Part shown: positions 34,135 to 42,424 of the stretch, piece after piece
Numbering within the stretch: the first letter of the stretch is position 1
Layout: every line of letters begins with the position of its first letter
Assembly (NCBI GenBank): GCA_002391225.1
Contig: DGRV01000021.1
Location: forward strand, 45,752-109,751
Reading direction: 5' to 3'
Length of the DNA stretch: 64,000 nt
DNA from: Christensenella sp. UBA4379
Lineage (GTDB): Bacteria > Bacillota > Clostridia > Christensenellales > Aristaeellaceae
The notes under the pieces: generated by a model
Databases searched by the model: none
Told to the model about the DNA's origin: nothing
The model's input: only the letters and a program-made list of their open reading frames with translations
Translations under genes and position numbers: made by a program

Positions 34135-34860
34135 TTATTCGAGCTCAGCCACAAATTCCTTGATGGGCAGCTCGGCGGGCTTGCCGGTTTCCGGCGCGGT
34201 GATGCCGGCCATGATGGTGTCATGGGAGGTGGCGTCGATGGGGGCCACGGCTTCGGAGAAGGTGATCTCGTCCAGCCAGATGACGGCCTTGGCGAACGCG
34301 CGGATGTGGAAGGCGTTGGTCATGCCCGGGAAACCGGAGGCTTCCAGGTCAATCACCAGGTCCTGCCAGTCGGTGGTAATCACGGGATGGCTGCCGTCGG
34401 CCAGCACCAGGTCGGAGAAGCGAGCTGCGTAGAACTTGGAATCTTCCGGATGCCAGTCCATGATCAGCTTCTTTTCTTCGCCGCCCTCAGCGCCCTTGAC
34501 GCGGATGGTCAGGTATTTGCACCAGGAAATGCCGTCCAGCGCCCACATGTTCACGGCTTCGCCCCAGTTGCCCATCCAGTCGCCGGCGGCGGCGTAGTAT
34601 TCGTCTTCGGTGTCGTAGTCTTCGGAATCATAGGCCTTGGGCCGGTAGTCGATTTTGATGGCCCCGTCCTCGTTCTTGGCGCGCAGGTTGGCCCAGTTGT
34701 CCCACCAGATCTGGACGCCGTTGGGCGCCAGCTCGGGCTTGCTCTGGGGATCCCGCTCGTCAAAGTTGTCCCACAGGAAGGTCTCGCCCTCGCCCAGGGC
34801 GGAAACGGCCGCCACCAGCAGCATCATCACAGCCAAAACAAGCGCAGCGATCTTTTTCAT
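34135..34860 (-). CDS. secreted protein, carbohydrate-binding-like, unknown family
   Basis: The 241-residue protein has a signal peptide (residues 1-22, MKKIAALVLAVMMLLVAAVS, with cleavage near ALG). The mature part is acidic and aromatic (FLWDNFDERDPQSKPELAPN, IWWDNWANL, KLIMDWHPEDSK, VIWLDEITFSE) and looks like one jelly-roll beta-sandwich, as in carbohydrate-binding modules; this is a judgement from composition and strand pattern. It has no catalytic domain. Its promoter carries two copies of the LacI-type operator, one inside the spacer, so it is a tightly controlled member of the glycan locus. ATG 34860 has GGAGGAGG upstream. Confidence 0.75.
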   Translation of the reverse strand: MKKIAALVLAVMMLLVAAVSALGEGETFLWDNFDERDPQSKPELAPNGVQIWWDNWANLRAKNEDGAIKIDYRPKAYDSEDYDTEDEYYAAAGDWMGNWGEAVNMWALDGISWCKYLTIRVKGAEGGEEKKLIMDWHPEDSKFYAARFSDLVLADGSHPVITTDWQDLVIDLEASGFPGMTNAFHIRAFAKAVIWLDEITFSEAVAPIDATSHDTIMAGITAPETGKPAELPIKEFVAELE

Positions 34861-34892
34861 GGTAATCCTCCTCCATCGTTTGTATTGCATAG

Positions 34893-34950
34893 GTTTAACG
34901 CTAAACCTATCTTTTGTACCCATTATAGCATTGAACGTTAAACCTGTCAA
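34893..34950 (-). promoter_or_regulatory. consensus promoter with two LacI-type operators (secreted 241-aa protein)
   Basis: On the minus strand, TTGACA (34945-34950) and TATAAT (34922-34927) have a 17-base spacer. One operator (34930-34943, TTGAACGTTAAAC type) fills the spacer and a second (34893-34906, GTTTAACGCTAAAC) lies at the start site, a strong two-site repression layout. Confidence 0.8.
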
Positions 34951-34988
34951 GTATGGGAAATATATTTCCGAAAATTTTTATTTTGCTC

Positions 34989-35038
34989 TTGTATGACGGA
35001 TGAGATCCGGGTATAATAGAAATAGTTTAACGCTCAAC
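34989..35038 (+). promoter_or_regulatory. promoter with LacI-type operator (beta-helix hydrolase)
   Basis: TTGTAT (34989-34994) and TATAAT (35012-35017) are 17 bases apart. The operator GTTTAACGCTCAAC at 35025-35038 lies just downstream, over the start site, as at 24891. Confidence 0.75.
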
Positions 35039-35065
35039 TCCCATACGTGACAGAGGAGGATTAAA

Positions 35066-37120
35066 ATGAAAAACAGACGGATGATTGGGTTGATCCTCGC
35101 GCTGATGTGGACCGCGGTTTTCCTGTTGCCCGCCCAGGCGGAGGCGGCTCCCACACTTTTGACGCTCTACGAAGGCCCCCGGACCATGGTCAGCTCCCCG
35201 GCGGCCTCCGTCCGGGTGAACGGGCACGAGCTGTTCGTGTATGACGTGATGGTCAACCACGAGCACATCTGGAACGCCAACACGAAGCCCACCACGACCC
35301 CCATGACCTATTTTGATTTTGAAGGGGTCGCGCGGATCGAGGTTACCATGCCCGGGCTGGACCAGGGCGTGGAAAGCGCCCGGGTGCTGCCGGAGGCCCT
35401 GGGCATTGTGCCGGAGGTCCGGGACGGGGTCGTCCGCTTCACCGTCACGGAACCGGGGCAGTACACCGTGGTGTTCAACGGCAGCGTGCATCAGGCCCTG
35501 CACATCTTCGCCAATCCTCCGGAAGAGGACGTGCCGGACCCGGAGGATCCGAACGTATTTTACATCGGCCCCGGGGAATGGGTGATGGACGCCATCGCCC
35601 TTCAGGACCACCAGACCCTCTATCTGGCCGGCGGGGCGGTGCTGCACAGCATCGTCTCTGTGGCCAACGCCGAGGACGTGCGCATCTGCGGCCGGGGGAT
35701 GATCGACGGCAGCGATTATCCTGCCTGGAACCAGCCCGGCTCCTACGCCCGGGTGCCCATCGACATCAACCATAGTAAAAATGTGAGGGTGGAGGGCATC
35801 TCCATCGTCAACTCCAACTGCTGGAACCTGAATTCCTTCTCCTCTAAAAACGTGCGGATCGACAACGTCAAGATCATTTCCGGCCGGCAGAACGGGGACG
35901 GCTTCACCTTCCAGTCCTGCACTGACCACCAGGTGACGAACTCCTTTGCCCGCACCTGGGACGACAGCCTGGTGATCAAGAACTATTCCGGCTCCACCAA
36001 GGGCATTACCTTTCAAAACATGCAGGTGTGGACCGACCTGGCCCAGTCCATGGAGATCGGCTACGAGACCGACAAGGGCCTGACGCTGGACCCGGAAATC
36101 AGCGACGTGCTGTTTGAGGACATCACGGTGCTGTACAATTTCCACAAGCCCGTCATCAGCATCCACAACAGCGACGACGCCTTCGTGCACGACATCGTGT
36201 ACCGAAACATCCTGGTGGAAAACGCCTTCATGCAGGGCGACAACGGGAATAACAAGGAACTGATCGAAATGACGCTGCAGAATTCGGCCTGGTCCACCGT
36301 GCGGGATGAATTCGGCTCCATCGACCGGGTGCTGATCGACGGGCTCACCGTGGTCAATACCCTGGACGGCAAGGTGCCCCGCTCCCGCCTGTCCGGCCAG
36401 GGAGAGGACAACAGGATCACCAACGTGACGCTCAGAAACGTGAACATCTTGGGGCAGCCCATCGCGACGCTGAAGGAAATGAAGCTCTCCATCGACGATT
36501 ACTGCGACGGCATCGTGGTCGAGCAAGAGGGGACGGAGGGGCCGAAGGAGGCTTCCCGCTCTTTGGTGGATCCTCTGCCGGAAGGGGAGACCGTCCTCAC
36601 CCTCGCGGAGGCCCCGGAGCAAGCCCAGGCCCAGCGGCCGCCCTGCTTCCCCGACCCCGCGGACGATTACATCCCCCTGCCGGAGGGGGAGAACGTGGCC
36701 CTGGGCAAGCCCGTCTTCTCCGGCGTCCATAACGACGTGTACGTGATCAAAAACGTGAACGACGGGAAGACGGACACCTACTGGGAAAGCAAGGGCTTCC
36801 CGGCGGAGGTTACCTTTGACCTGGAGGGCAGCCGCTCTGTCTGCGCGGCGGCGGTGTGCCTGAACCCTTCCGCCATCTGGGAGCCCCGCGTCCAGGAAAT
36901 CGCCGTCCAGGTGAGCGAGGACGGGGAAACCTATACGGAGGTTTCCGCCCCGGCTAAATACTCCTTTGACGCGGCCACCGGCAACCGCATCCGCATCGAC
37001 TTTGAGCCCGTCCAGGCCGCCTTCGTCAAAATGGTGTTCACCCTGAATACCTCTTCCCGCACCGGCGGGGCCCAGGCGGCGGAGATCTGCATCTACAGCC
37101 CCGCGGCAGGCATCGACTGA
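35066..37120 (+). CDS. secreted right-handed beta-helix glycoside hydrolase (GH28/GH49-like) with C-terminal F5/8 type C domain
   Basis: The 684-residue protein has a signal peptide (1-26), an N-terminal beta-sandwich (FVYDVMVNHEHIW), and a parallel beta-helix from about 170 to 480 with GRGMIDGSDYPAW and the acidic set NGDGFTF and WDDSLVIKNY. A discoidin-like carbohydrate-binding domain (about 555-680, NVALGKPVFSGVHN) closes it. The Asp pairs are those expected for GH28 polygalacturonases or GH49 dextranases; the sandwich-plus-helix layout favours GH49, but pectin cannot be excluded. It would cut polymer outside the cell to feed the ABC importer. ATG 35066 has GAGGAGG upstream. Confidence 0.78.
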   Translation: MKNRRMIGLILALMWTAVFLLPAQAEAAPTLLTLYEGPRTMVSSPAASVRVNGHELFVYDVMVNHEHIWNANTKPTTTPMTYFDFEGVARIEVTMPGLDQGVESARVLPEALGIVPEVRDGVVRFTVTEPGQYTVVFNGSVHQALHIFANPPEEDVPDPEDPNVFYIGPGEWVMDAIALQDHQTLYLAGGAVLHSIVSVANAEDVRICGRGMIDGSDYPAWNQPGSYARVPIDINHSKNVRVEGISIVNSNCWNLNSFSSKNVRIDNVKIISGRQNGDGFTFQSCTDHQVTNSFARTWDDSLVIKNYSGSTKGITFQNMQVWTDLAQSMEIGYETDKGLTLDPEISDVLFEDITVLYNFHKPVISIHNSDDAFVHDIVYRNILVENAFMQGDNGNNKELIEMTLQNSAWSTVRDEFGSIDRVLIDGLTVVNTLDGKVPRSRLSGQGEDNRITNVTLRNVNILGQPIATLKEMKLSIDDYCDGIVVEQEGTEGPKEASRSLVDPLPEGETVLTLAEAPEQAQAQRPPCFPDPADDYIPLPEGENVALGKPVFSGVHNDVYVIKNVNDGKTDTYWESKGFPAEVTFDLEGSRSVCAAAVCLNPSAIWEPRVQEIAVQVSEDGETYTEVSAPAKYSFDAATGNRIRIDFEPVQAAFVKMVFTLNTSSRTGGAQAAEICIYSPAAGID

Positions 37121-37149
37121 GCCTCTATAAAACTCCAGCACACATACAA

Positions 37150-37183
37150 CGAAGCCTTCCGGCGCTGTGTCCGGAAGGCTTCG
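37150..37183. terminator. strong bidirectional hairpin terminator
   Basis: GAAGCCTTCCGG and CCGGAAGGCTTC form a perfect 12-bp stem between the convergent hydrolase and membrane protein genes, with T-rich sequence after it. Confidence 0.75.
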
Positions 37184-37211
37184 GATTTCTGTCTGTTTCA
37201 GTGGAAAGCAA

Positions 37212-37697
37212 TCAGCCGGCGGTGGGGGCGTTCTCCGCGGCGGGGCTGTCGCTGTTGGCCATATATTTGTTCAGGGCGTCCAGCTCTTTCTGCAGGGTGT
37301 TGAAGGCGTCCTGGTTGTTCTGCTCGTTGGCGGCGTTCAGGACCACGGAGGACAGGCCCAGGTAGGGGTTGTCCATATACTTGGCAAAGTTCGGGGCCAC
37401 GCCGGAAGCGGCGGCGGTTTCCCTCATGTTCTTGATGGTGTCAATGGAAGTAATCGTCATGGAGAAGGCGAGGACGATGGCCAGGACGCCGGCAATGATG
37501 GCCCCGATGCCGCGCCGGCTGTACCTGCGGGCACCAAAGCCCAGAAGCACGGCGAGCAGGCCGAAGAACCCGGCGACCGCGCCGGCGACCACGCCGAACA
37601 GCAGCGTCATCAAAAGCGCCACAGCGATGCCCAGGATGCCCAGAATGATACCGGCGACAGGATGGCCGGCCTTGCGTTCTACATAAACAGTGCTCAT
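37212..37697 (-). CDS. membrane protein of unknown function with Ala/Gly-rich helices
   Basis: The 161-residue protein has three hydrophobic segments (about 12-36, 38-57 and 64-84: IILGILGIAVALLMTLLFGV, GFFGLLAVLLGFG, GAIIAGVLAIVLAFSM) and then a soluble helical tail ending in an Ala/Pro-rich stretch. DUF4190-like small membrane proteins look similar. The ATG at 37697 has GGAGG upstream; five further codons before it are not needed. It is a single gene between two rightward units, and nothing nearby suggests a role. Confidence 0.75.
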   Translation of the reverse strand: MSTVYVERKAGHPVAGIILGILGIAVALLMTLLFGVVAGAVAGFFGLLAVLLGFGARRYSRRGIGAIIAGVLAIVLAFSMTITSIDTIKNMRETAAASGVAPNFAKYMDNPYLGLSSVVLNAANEQNNQDAFNTLQKELDALNKYMANSDSPAAENAPTAG

Positions 37698-37834
37698 TTT
37701 TTTATCCTCCAATGATGGTTGTTTTTGTTGTTTGATCGGAGCGCTTTTGCGCTTCCAGAAATTGATACGCAGCGGCGGGGGAGATGGCAGCGCTTTTTTT
37801 ATTTTTCATGTTTGATCTGTTTTTCTCCCGTACA

Positions 37835-37862
37835 TTGTTTTTCGGGCTTTTTTGGATATAAT
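37835..37862 (+). promoter_or_regulatory. promoter before the truncated aldo/keto reductase
   Basis: TTGTTT (37835-37840) and a perfect TATAAT (37857-37862) are 16 bases apart, 45 bases before the start codon. Confidence 0.55.
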
Positions 37863-37906
37863 AGATGGGAAGTCATGTATCGAAGGTACTTAGAGGAGGT
37901 ACATGC

Positions 37907-38380
37907 ATGCAGCAGAGGATATTCGGAAAAACCGGCCGCGCCGTCAGCGAAATCGGCCTGGGCACCTGGCAGCTGGGTACGCGCTGGGGGGACCCGTTCA
38001 ACCACGAGGAAGCGATGAAGATCCTTCAAACGGCGGAGGAAAGCGGCATCACCTTCATCGATACGGCGGACGTATACAACGGCGGCAAGAGCGAGGAGAC
38101 CATCGGCGAATACATCGCCGCCCATCCCGGCCGCTTTTACGTGACCACCAAATGCGGCCGGCGGCTGAACCCGCATACGGCGGACCTGGCGCCCTGGGCC
38201 ATCCGCTGGATCCTGATGCACCCGGAGGTCAGCGTGGTGATTCCCGGCGCGAGCAAGGCCGCCCAGGTGTCCGCCAACGTAAAAGCCGCGGAGCTGCCGG
38301 CCCTGACCCAGGCGCAGATGGACGCCGTTTCCGCCGTGTACGACCGGTATCTGCGCGCCATCATTCATCCTCATTGGTAA
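37907..38380 (+). pseudogene. aldo/keto reductase with central deletion
   Basis: The frame is open for 157 residues, about half the usual AKR length. The N-terminus is intact (SEIGLGTWQLG, FIDTADVYNGGKSEE with catalytic Asp and Tyr, VTTKCGRRLNP with Lys). It then jumps to the C-terminal part LAPWAIRWILMHPEVSVVIP. The middle strands, including the catalytic His, are missing without a shift of frame. The promoter and the GAGGAGG site remain, so a stable short protein may still be made, but it cannot be a normal reductase. Confidence 0.7.
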
Positions 38381-38398
38381 ACAAGGAGCTTCATCAGC

Positions 38399-39232
38399 AT
38401 GGATAAACCGCAGGCCGTCCTGAAAGGGACGGCGCTTTCTTCGCAGGGCCGGGAAACCGGCGAGGACGCCCGGCTGGTGCTGGAAACCGCCATGGAAGCC
38501 GGCCACCTCCTCTTGGAAAACGGGGCGGAGATCTTCCGCGTGGAAGAGACCATGACGCGGATCTGCCGCCATTTCGGCGTCGAGGACAGTCAGTTTTTTG
38601 TCCTGAGCAACGGCATCTTCACCACCGGCGGCTACAGCCGCCAGTTCGCCAAGGTGCAGCACATCCCCGTCAAGGGGACGAGGCTGGACAAGGTGGTGGC
38701 GGTCAACCAGCTTTCCCGGGAAATAGAGAGCGGGAAGTATACCCCCGAGGAAGTCCGCCGGGAACTGGAGCGGATCCGACGGATGCCGGACAAGCCGCTG
38801 CTTTTGCAGTTCCTGGCCTCCGGGGTCGGCAGCGCCGCCTTCTGCTGCCTCTTTGGAGGGACTTTGGCGGAAGGCACGGCCGCCTTCATCGCGGGGTTCT
38901 TCCTGTATATCTTTATGAAGCTGGCGGCCTTTCCCCACCTGTCCCGGATCATGGCGCACATCCTGGGTGGGGCGATGGTCACGGCCATCTGCCTGACGGC
39001 GCGGCACTTTGGGCTGGGGGAGCGGCTGAACCCCATGATCATCGGGGCCATCATTCCGCTGGTACCGGGGGTGTCGTTCACCAATGGCATCCGGGACATC
39101 GCGGACGGGGACTATATCTCCGGGTCCGTCCGCCTGCTGGACGCGATCCTGGTCATCGTCAGCGTGGCCATCGGCGTCGGCATCGTGCTGACGGCCGTGG
39201 GAAGGCTGGGCGGAGGCGCGCTATGGAAGTGA
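38399..39232 (+). CDS. threonine/serine exporter ThrE, N-terminal-type subunit
   Basis: The 277-residue protein fits the ThrE/DUF1212 family: a cytoplasmic helical part (GHLLLENGAEIFRVEETMTR, then FFVLSNGIFTT) followed by five membrane helices with MIIGAIIPLVPGVSFTNGIR. In Clostridia ThrE is split into this part and a small DUF3815 partner, which is the next gene, overlapping by ten bases. The pair exports threonine and serine or, in related proteins, dicarboxylates. The start ATG lies 18 bases after the truncated reductase stop. Confidence 0.9.
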   Translation: MDKPQAVLKGTALSSQGRETGEDARLVLETAMEAGHLLLENGAEIFRVEETMTRICRHFGVEDSQFFVLSNGIFTTGGYSRQFAKVQHIPVKGTRLDKVVAVNQLSREIESGKYTPEEVRRELERIRRMPDKPLLLQFLASGVGSAAFCCLFGGTLAEGTAAFIAGFFLYIFMKLAAFPHLSRIMAHILGGAMVTAICLTARHFGLGERLNPMIIGAIIPLVPGVSFTNGIRDIADGDYISGSVRLLDAILVIVSVAIGVGIVLTAVGRLGGGALWK

Positions 39233-39684
39233 TTCTTCAGCAGACGCTGGCGGCGGTCGCCGGCACCCTGGCCTTCTCCCTGCTCTACGGGGTCCCCAGG
39301 CGGTATGAGCTGTACTGCGGGGCGATCGGCGGGGCGGGCTGGTTTGTCTACGCCGTGCTGATGCAGAAGGCCGGGCTGTCGGCGACGGAAGCCACCTTTG
39401 TCGCCGCCCTGTTTCTGACCTTTCTGTCCCGGTGCGCGGCGGTGATCGAAAAGTGTCCCGCGACGGTGTTTCAGATCGCCGGCATCTTCCCGCTGGTCCC
39501 CGGGGCGGGCATTTACTGGACTTCTTATTATCTTGTGACCGGGGAAACGGGCCTGGCCCTGGAAAACGGCTTTGCGGCCGTGAAGGCGGCCGTGGCGATC
39601 GTGCTGGGCATCATCGCGGTGTTTGAGCTGCCCAATTCCCTTTTTCAGACGCTGTGCAGAAAGCGAAAGGAGAATCATCCATGA
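39223..39684 (+). CDS. threonine/serine exporter, ThrE_2 (DUF3815) subunit
   Basis: The 153-residue membrane protein has four to five helices with VPRRYELYCGAIGGAGWFVY and FPLVPGAGIYWTSYYLVTGE, typical of the small half of split ThrE exporters. It overlaps the end of the larger subunit by ten bases and its own stop overlaps the start of the epimerase gene (ATGA), so all three are translated together. Confidence 0.9.
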   Translation: MEVILQQTLAAVAGTLAFSLLYGVPRRYELYCGAIGGAGWFVYAVLMQKAGLSATEATFVAALFLTFLSRCAAVIEKCPATVFQIAGIFPLVPGAGIYWTSYYLVTGETGLALENGFAAVKAAVAIVLGIIAVFELPNSLFQTLCRKRKENHP

Positions 39685-40556
39685 TTCAGCTTGAAAACGA
39701 GCACTTGAAGGTGCTGATCCGCCCGACCGGCGGGGAGCTTCAGTCCATTGTCGGGAAGGAAACGGGGACGGAGTACCTCTGGCAGGGGGACGAAAACATC
39801 TGGACCGGCCGCGCGCCCAACCTCTTTCCCTTCGTGGGGCGGCTGTTTGAAAAGCGCTACACCCTGCGCGGGACCTCCTACGATATGACGATCCACGGCT
39901 TTGCTCCAAAGGCCGAGATGGCGGCGGAGCAGGAGGGGGAGAATTGCTGCGCCTTTACGCTGACCGACAGCGAGGCGACCCGGGCCATCTACCCCTACCG
40001 CTTTGTCTACCGGGTCCGCTATGAATTACAGGGAAACCGCGTATGCGTCCGCTATGAGGTATGCAACCGCTCGGAGGAGCCCCTCTATTGCGCCTTAGGC
40101 GGCCACCCCGGCTTCCGCGTGCCGCTGGAGGAGGGGCTAAAGTTTGAGGATTATGAGCTGGCCTTCCCCAAAGCCTCCGAGCCAAAGCGCGTTTTATTCA
40201 GCGAGCGGGCCCTGGTCAGCGGGGAAAGAACGCCCTATCCCCTCCGGGAAGGGACGAAAATCCCCCTGCGCCATGACCTGTTTGACGAGGACGCGGTGGT
40301 GCTGGCAGAGGCCCCGGACAGCGTGAGTCTTTCAAGCCCCGCCGGACATCGCGGCGTCCGCGTTTCCTGGGAGAAGATGAAGTACGTGGGCTTCTGGCAC
40401 CGCCCGAACTGCGCCGCGCCCTACGTCTGCATCGAGCCCTGGAGCGCCCTCCCGGGCCGGGACGGCGTCCTGGAGGACCTGGAGCGGATGGAGGACCGGA
40501 CGGTCGTCCTTCCGAACGAGACTTACGAAAGCCCCTTTGAAATCGAAGTGTGGTAA
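39681..40556 (+). CDS. aldose 1-epimerase family protein
   Basis: The 291-residue protein has the galactose-mutarotase-like beta-sandwich: LIRPTGGELQSIVGKETGTE and YLWQGDENIWTGRAPNLFPF, then THGF-like IHGFAPK and ALGGHPGFRVP with the conserved histidine. The clade with GRAPNLFP is the YeaD/LacX-like group of uncertain sugar specificity, which interconverts anomers of sugars or sugar phosphates. ATG 39681 has AAAGGAG upstream. The coupling to ThrE genes looks accidental for function. Confidence 0.88.
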   Translation: MIQLENEHLKVLIRPTGGELQSIVGKETGTEYLWQGDENIWTGRAPNLFPFVGRLFEKRYTLRGTSYDMTIHGFAPKAEMAAEQEGENCCAFTLTDSEATRAIYPYRFVYRVRYELQGNRVCVRYEVCNRSEEPLYCALGGHPGFRVPLEEGLKFEDYELAFPKASEPKRVLFSERALVSGERTPYPLREGTKIPLRHDLFDEDAVVLAEAPDSVSLSSPAGHRGVRVSWEKMKYVGFWHRPNCAAPYVCIEPWSALPGRDGVLEDLERMEDRTVVLPNETYESPFEIEVW

Positions 40557-40590
40557 AGCTTGGCGGGGGAACCGGCCGGGTGGTTTGTCC

Positions 40591-40619
40591 TTGACTTTTC
40601 CCGGCAAGCGGCATATAAT
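40591..40619 (+). promoter_or_regulatory. promoter of the glycine-cleavage operon
   Basis: TTGACT (40591-40596) and TATAAT (40614-40619) have a 17-base spacer and lie just before the riboswitch. Confidence 0.75.
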
Positions 40620-40639
40620 GAGGTTGAGAAGCGCGGATG

Positions 40640-40810
40640 ACGAATCCGGGAGAGACTCCGGGGGGATGGGTTCCCGCACCGGGGCGCCGAAGGGGCAGAA
40701 AAAACTCTCAGGCAGAAGGATCGGATTTTGACGCACCCTGGAAAGCAGCAATGCACCGACGAAGTAAGGCGGCCGCCGCCGCTGAATCTTTCAGGTGAAG
40801 AGACAGGGCA
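40640..40810 (+). ncRNA. tandem glycine riboswitch (two aptamers)
   Basis: Aptamer 1 has GGGAGAGAC, then CGCCGAAGGGGCA and ACTCTCAGG. After a short linker, aptamer 2 has CACCGACGAAGTAAGGC, the P3b stem and CTGAATCTTTCAGGTGAAGAG with ACAGGGC. These are the conserved parts of the gcvT motif, in which both aptamers bind glycine. It lies between the promoter and gcvT and feeds into the hairpin at 40806-40846. Glycine binding would be expected to allow read-through, switching on glycine breakdown; the direction is inferred from the family. Confidence 0.92.
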
Positions 40811-40846
40811 CAAAACGCATGTTTGTGTGGTTTTGTGTCCTTTTTT
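40806..40846 (+). terminator. riboswitch expression-platform terminator
   Basis: GGGCACAAAAC pairs with GTTTTGTGTCC and is followed by six T. The stem's left arm overlaps the end of aptamer 2, so ligand binding and termination can compete. Confidence 0.8.
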
Positions 40847-40898
40847 CGTTGCTTTGGACACGGCTCCGCACAGGGAAAACGCAGGAGGAGGAAAGCGT

Positions 40899-41984
40899 AT
40901 GGACGCAAAAAAGACCCCGCTGTACGACGTACACACGGCGTCCGGCGGGAAAATGGTGGAGTTCGGCGGGTACTGCCTCCCGGTCCAGTATGAGACCGGG
41001 GTGATCCGCGAGCACATGGCGGTGCGCACGGCCTGCGGGCTGTTCGACGTCTCCCACATGGGGGAGATCCTGGTGGAGGGGGCGGGAGCCGTCCGCTACT
41101 TAAACCGGCTGCTGACCAACGATTATACCGTCATGCGCGTCGGCCAGGCCCGCTACAGCCCCATGTGCCGGGAGGACGGCGGCACGGTGGACGACCTGAT
41201 CGTCTATAAAATCCAGGACGACCGCTACTTCGTGGTGGTGAACGCATCCAACAAGGACAAGGATTTCGCCTGGATGAAGGAGCGGGAGACGGAGGATGCT
41301 CTCGTGACCGACGTATCCGATCAGTACGCCCAGATCGCCCTGCAGGGGCCGAAGGCGGAGACGATTCTCCGCCGGCTCACGGACCGGATCCCGGAAAAAA
41401 ACTACACGGCCCTGTTTGACGGCCGGGTGGGGGAGATTCCCTGCATTCTGTCCCGGACCGGCTATACCGGGGAGGACGGGTTTGAGATCTATCTGGCCCC
41501 GGAAAAGGCCGCGGATATGTGGGCCCTCCTGATGGAGACGGGCAAAGAAGACGGCCTCATTCCCTGCGGTCTGGGCGCCAGGGACACCCTGCGGCTGGAG
41601 GCTTCGATGCCCCTGTACGGCCATGAGCTCAGCGATACCATCACCCCGCTGGAAGCGGGCCTCACTGCCTTTGTGAAGCTGGAAAAGCCGGACTTCATCG
41701 GCCGGGAGGCCCTGCTGGCCCATGCTACCCCTGAGCGGCGGCGGGTCGGGCTGAAGGTCGTCTCCCGGGGCATCGTCCGGGAGCACCAGGAGGTCTATCT
41801 GGACGGTCAGCCAGTGGGCGTGACCACGTCCGGGACCCACTGTCCCTACCTGGGCGGCGCTTACGCCATGGCCCTGGTCCGTGCGGACATTCCGGCCCAG
41901 GGAGCCAGGGTGGAGGTGGACGTCCGCGGCCGAAGGCTGGAAGCGGAAACAATCGCGCTTCCCTTCTATAAAAGAAACAGATAA
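40899..41984 (+). CDS. gcvT: glycine cleavage system aminomethyltransferase (T-protein)
   Basis: The 361-residue protein begins TPLYDVHTASGGKMVEFGGY and has FDVSHMGE and LLTNDYTVMRVGQARYSPMC, then RTGYTGEDGFEIYL and CGLGARDTLRLEASMPLYGH, all T-protein landmarks. It passes the methylene group from the lipoyl arm of GcvH to tetrahydrofolate and frees ammonia. ATG 40899 has an AGGAGGAGG site; open codons upstream fall in the riboswitch. It is the first gene of gcvT-gcvH-gcvPA-gcvPB-lplA-lpdA. Confidence 0.95.
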   Translation: MDAKKTPLYDVHTASGGKMVEFGGYCLPVQYETGVIREHMAVRTACGLFDVSHMGEILVEGAGAVRYLNRLLTNDYTVMRVGQARYSPMCREDGGTVDDLIVYKIQDDRYFVVVNASNKDKDFAWMKERETEDALVTDVSDQYAQIALQGPKAETILRRLTDRIPEKNYTALFDGRVGEIPCILSRTGYTGEDGFEIYLAPEKAADMWALLMETGKEDGLIPCGLGARDTLRLEASMPLYGHELSDTITPLEAGLTAFVKLEKPDFIGREALLAHATPERRRVGLKVVSRGIVREHQEVYLDGQPVGVTTSGTHCPYLGGAYAMALVRADIPAQGARVEVDVRGRRLEAETIALPFYKRNR

Positions 41985-42027
41985 TCCATCGAAAATTTTA
42001 CATTGATATAATGAGGAGGAATTAACC

Positions 42028-42405
42028 ATGACATTCCCGAAAAACCTGATGTACACCAAAACCCACGAATGGGTGCTTTTGAACGACGACGGAACCGCCC
42101 TGGTGGGCATCACCGATTACGCCCAGGACCAGCTGGGCGACCTGGTCTTTGTCAACCTGCCGGAGCCGGGAGACACGGTGACGGCGGGCGAGAGCTTTGC
42201 CGACGTGGAATCCGTGAAGGCCGTTTCCGACGTCCTCTCCCCGGTGACGGGCGAGGTGGCGGAAATCAACGAGGTCCTGGCGGACGAGCCGCAGCGGATG
42301 AACCAGGAGCCCTACGAGAGCTGGTTTATCAAGGTCCGGGAGATCACGGACCGCGCCGAGCTCATGGACGCGGACGCTTATCAGGCCTTTGTGGCCACCT
42401 GCTGA
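42028..42405 (+). CDS. gcvH: glycine cleavage system H protein (lipoyl carrier)
   Basis: The 125-residue protein has the lipoyl domain with [34 protein letters not shown] and the lipoylated Lys64 in [11 protein letters not shown]. It carries the aminomethyl group between P-, T- and L-proteins. GAGGAGG stands before ATG 42028. A lipoate ligase gene in the same operon could load its lysine. Confidence 0.96.
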   Translation: MTFPKNLMYTKTHEWVLLNDDGTALVGITDYAQDQLGDLVFVNLPEPGDTVTAGESFADVESVKAVSDVLSPVTGEVAEINEVLADEPQRMNQEPYESWFIKVREITDRAELMDADAYQAFVATC

Positions 42406-42424
42406 CGCTGTAGGAGGAAGGAAA

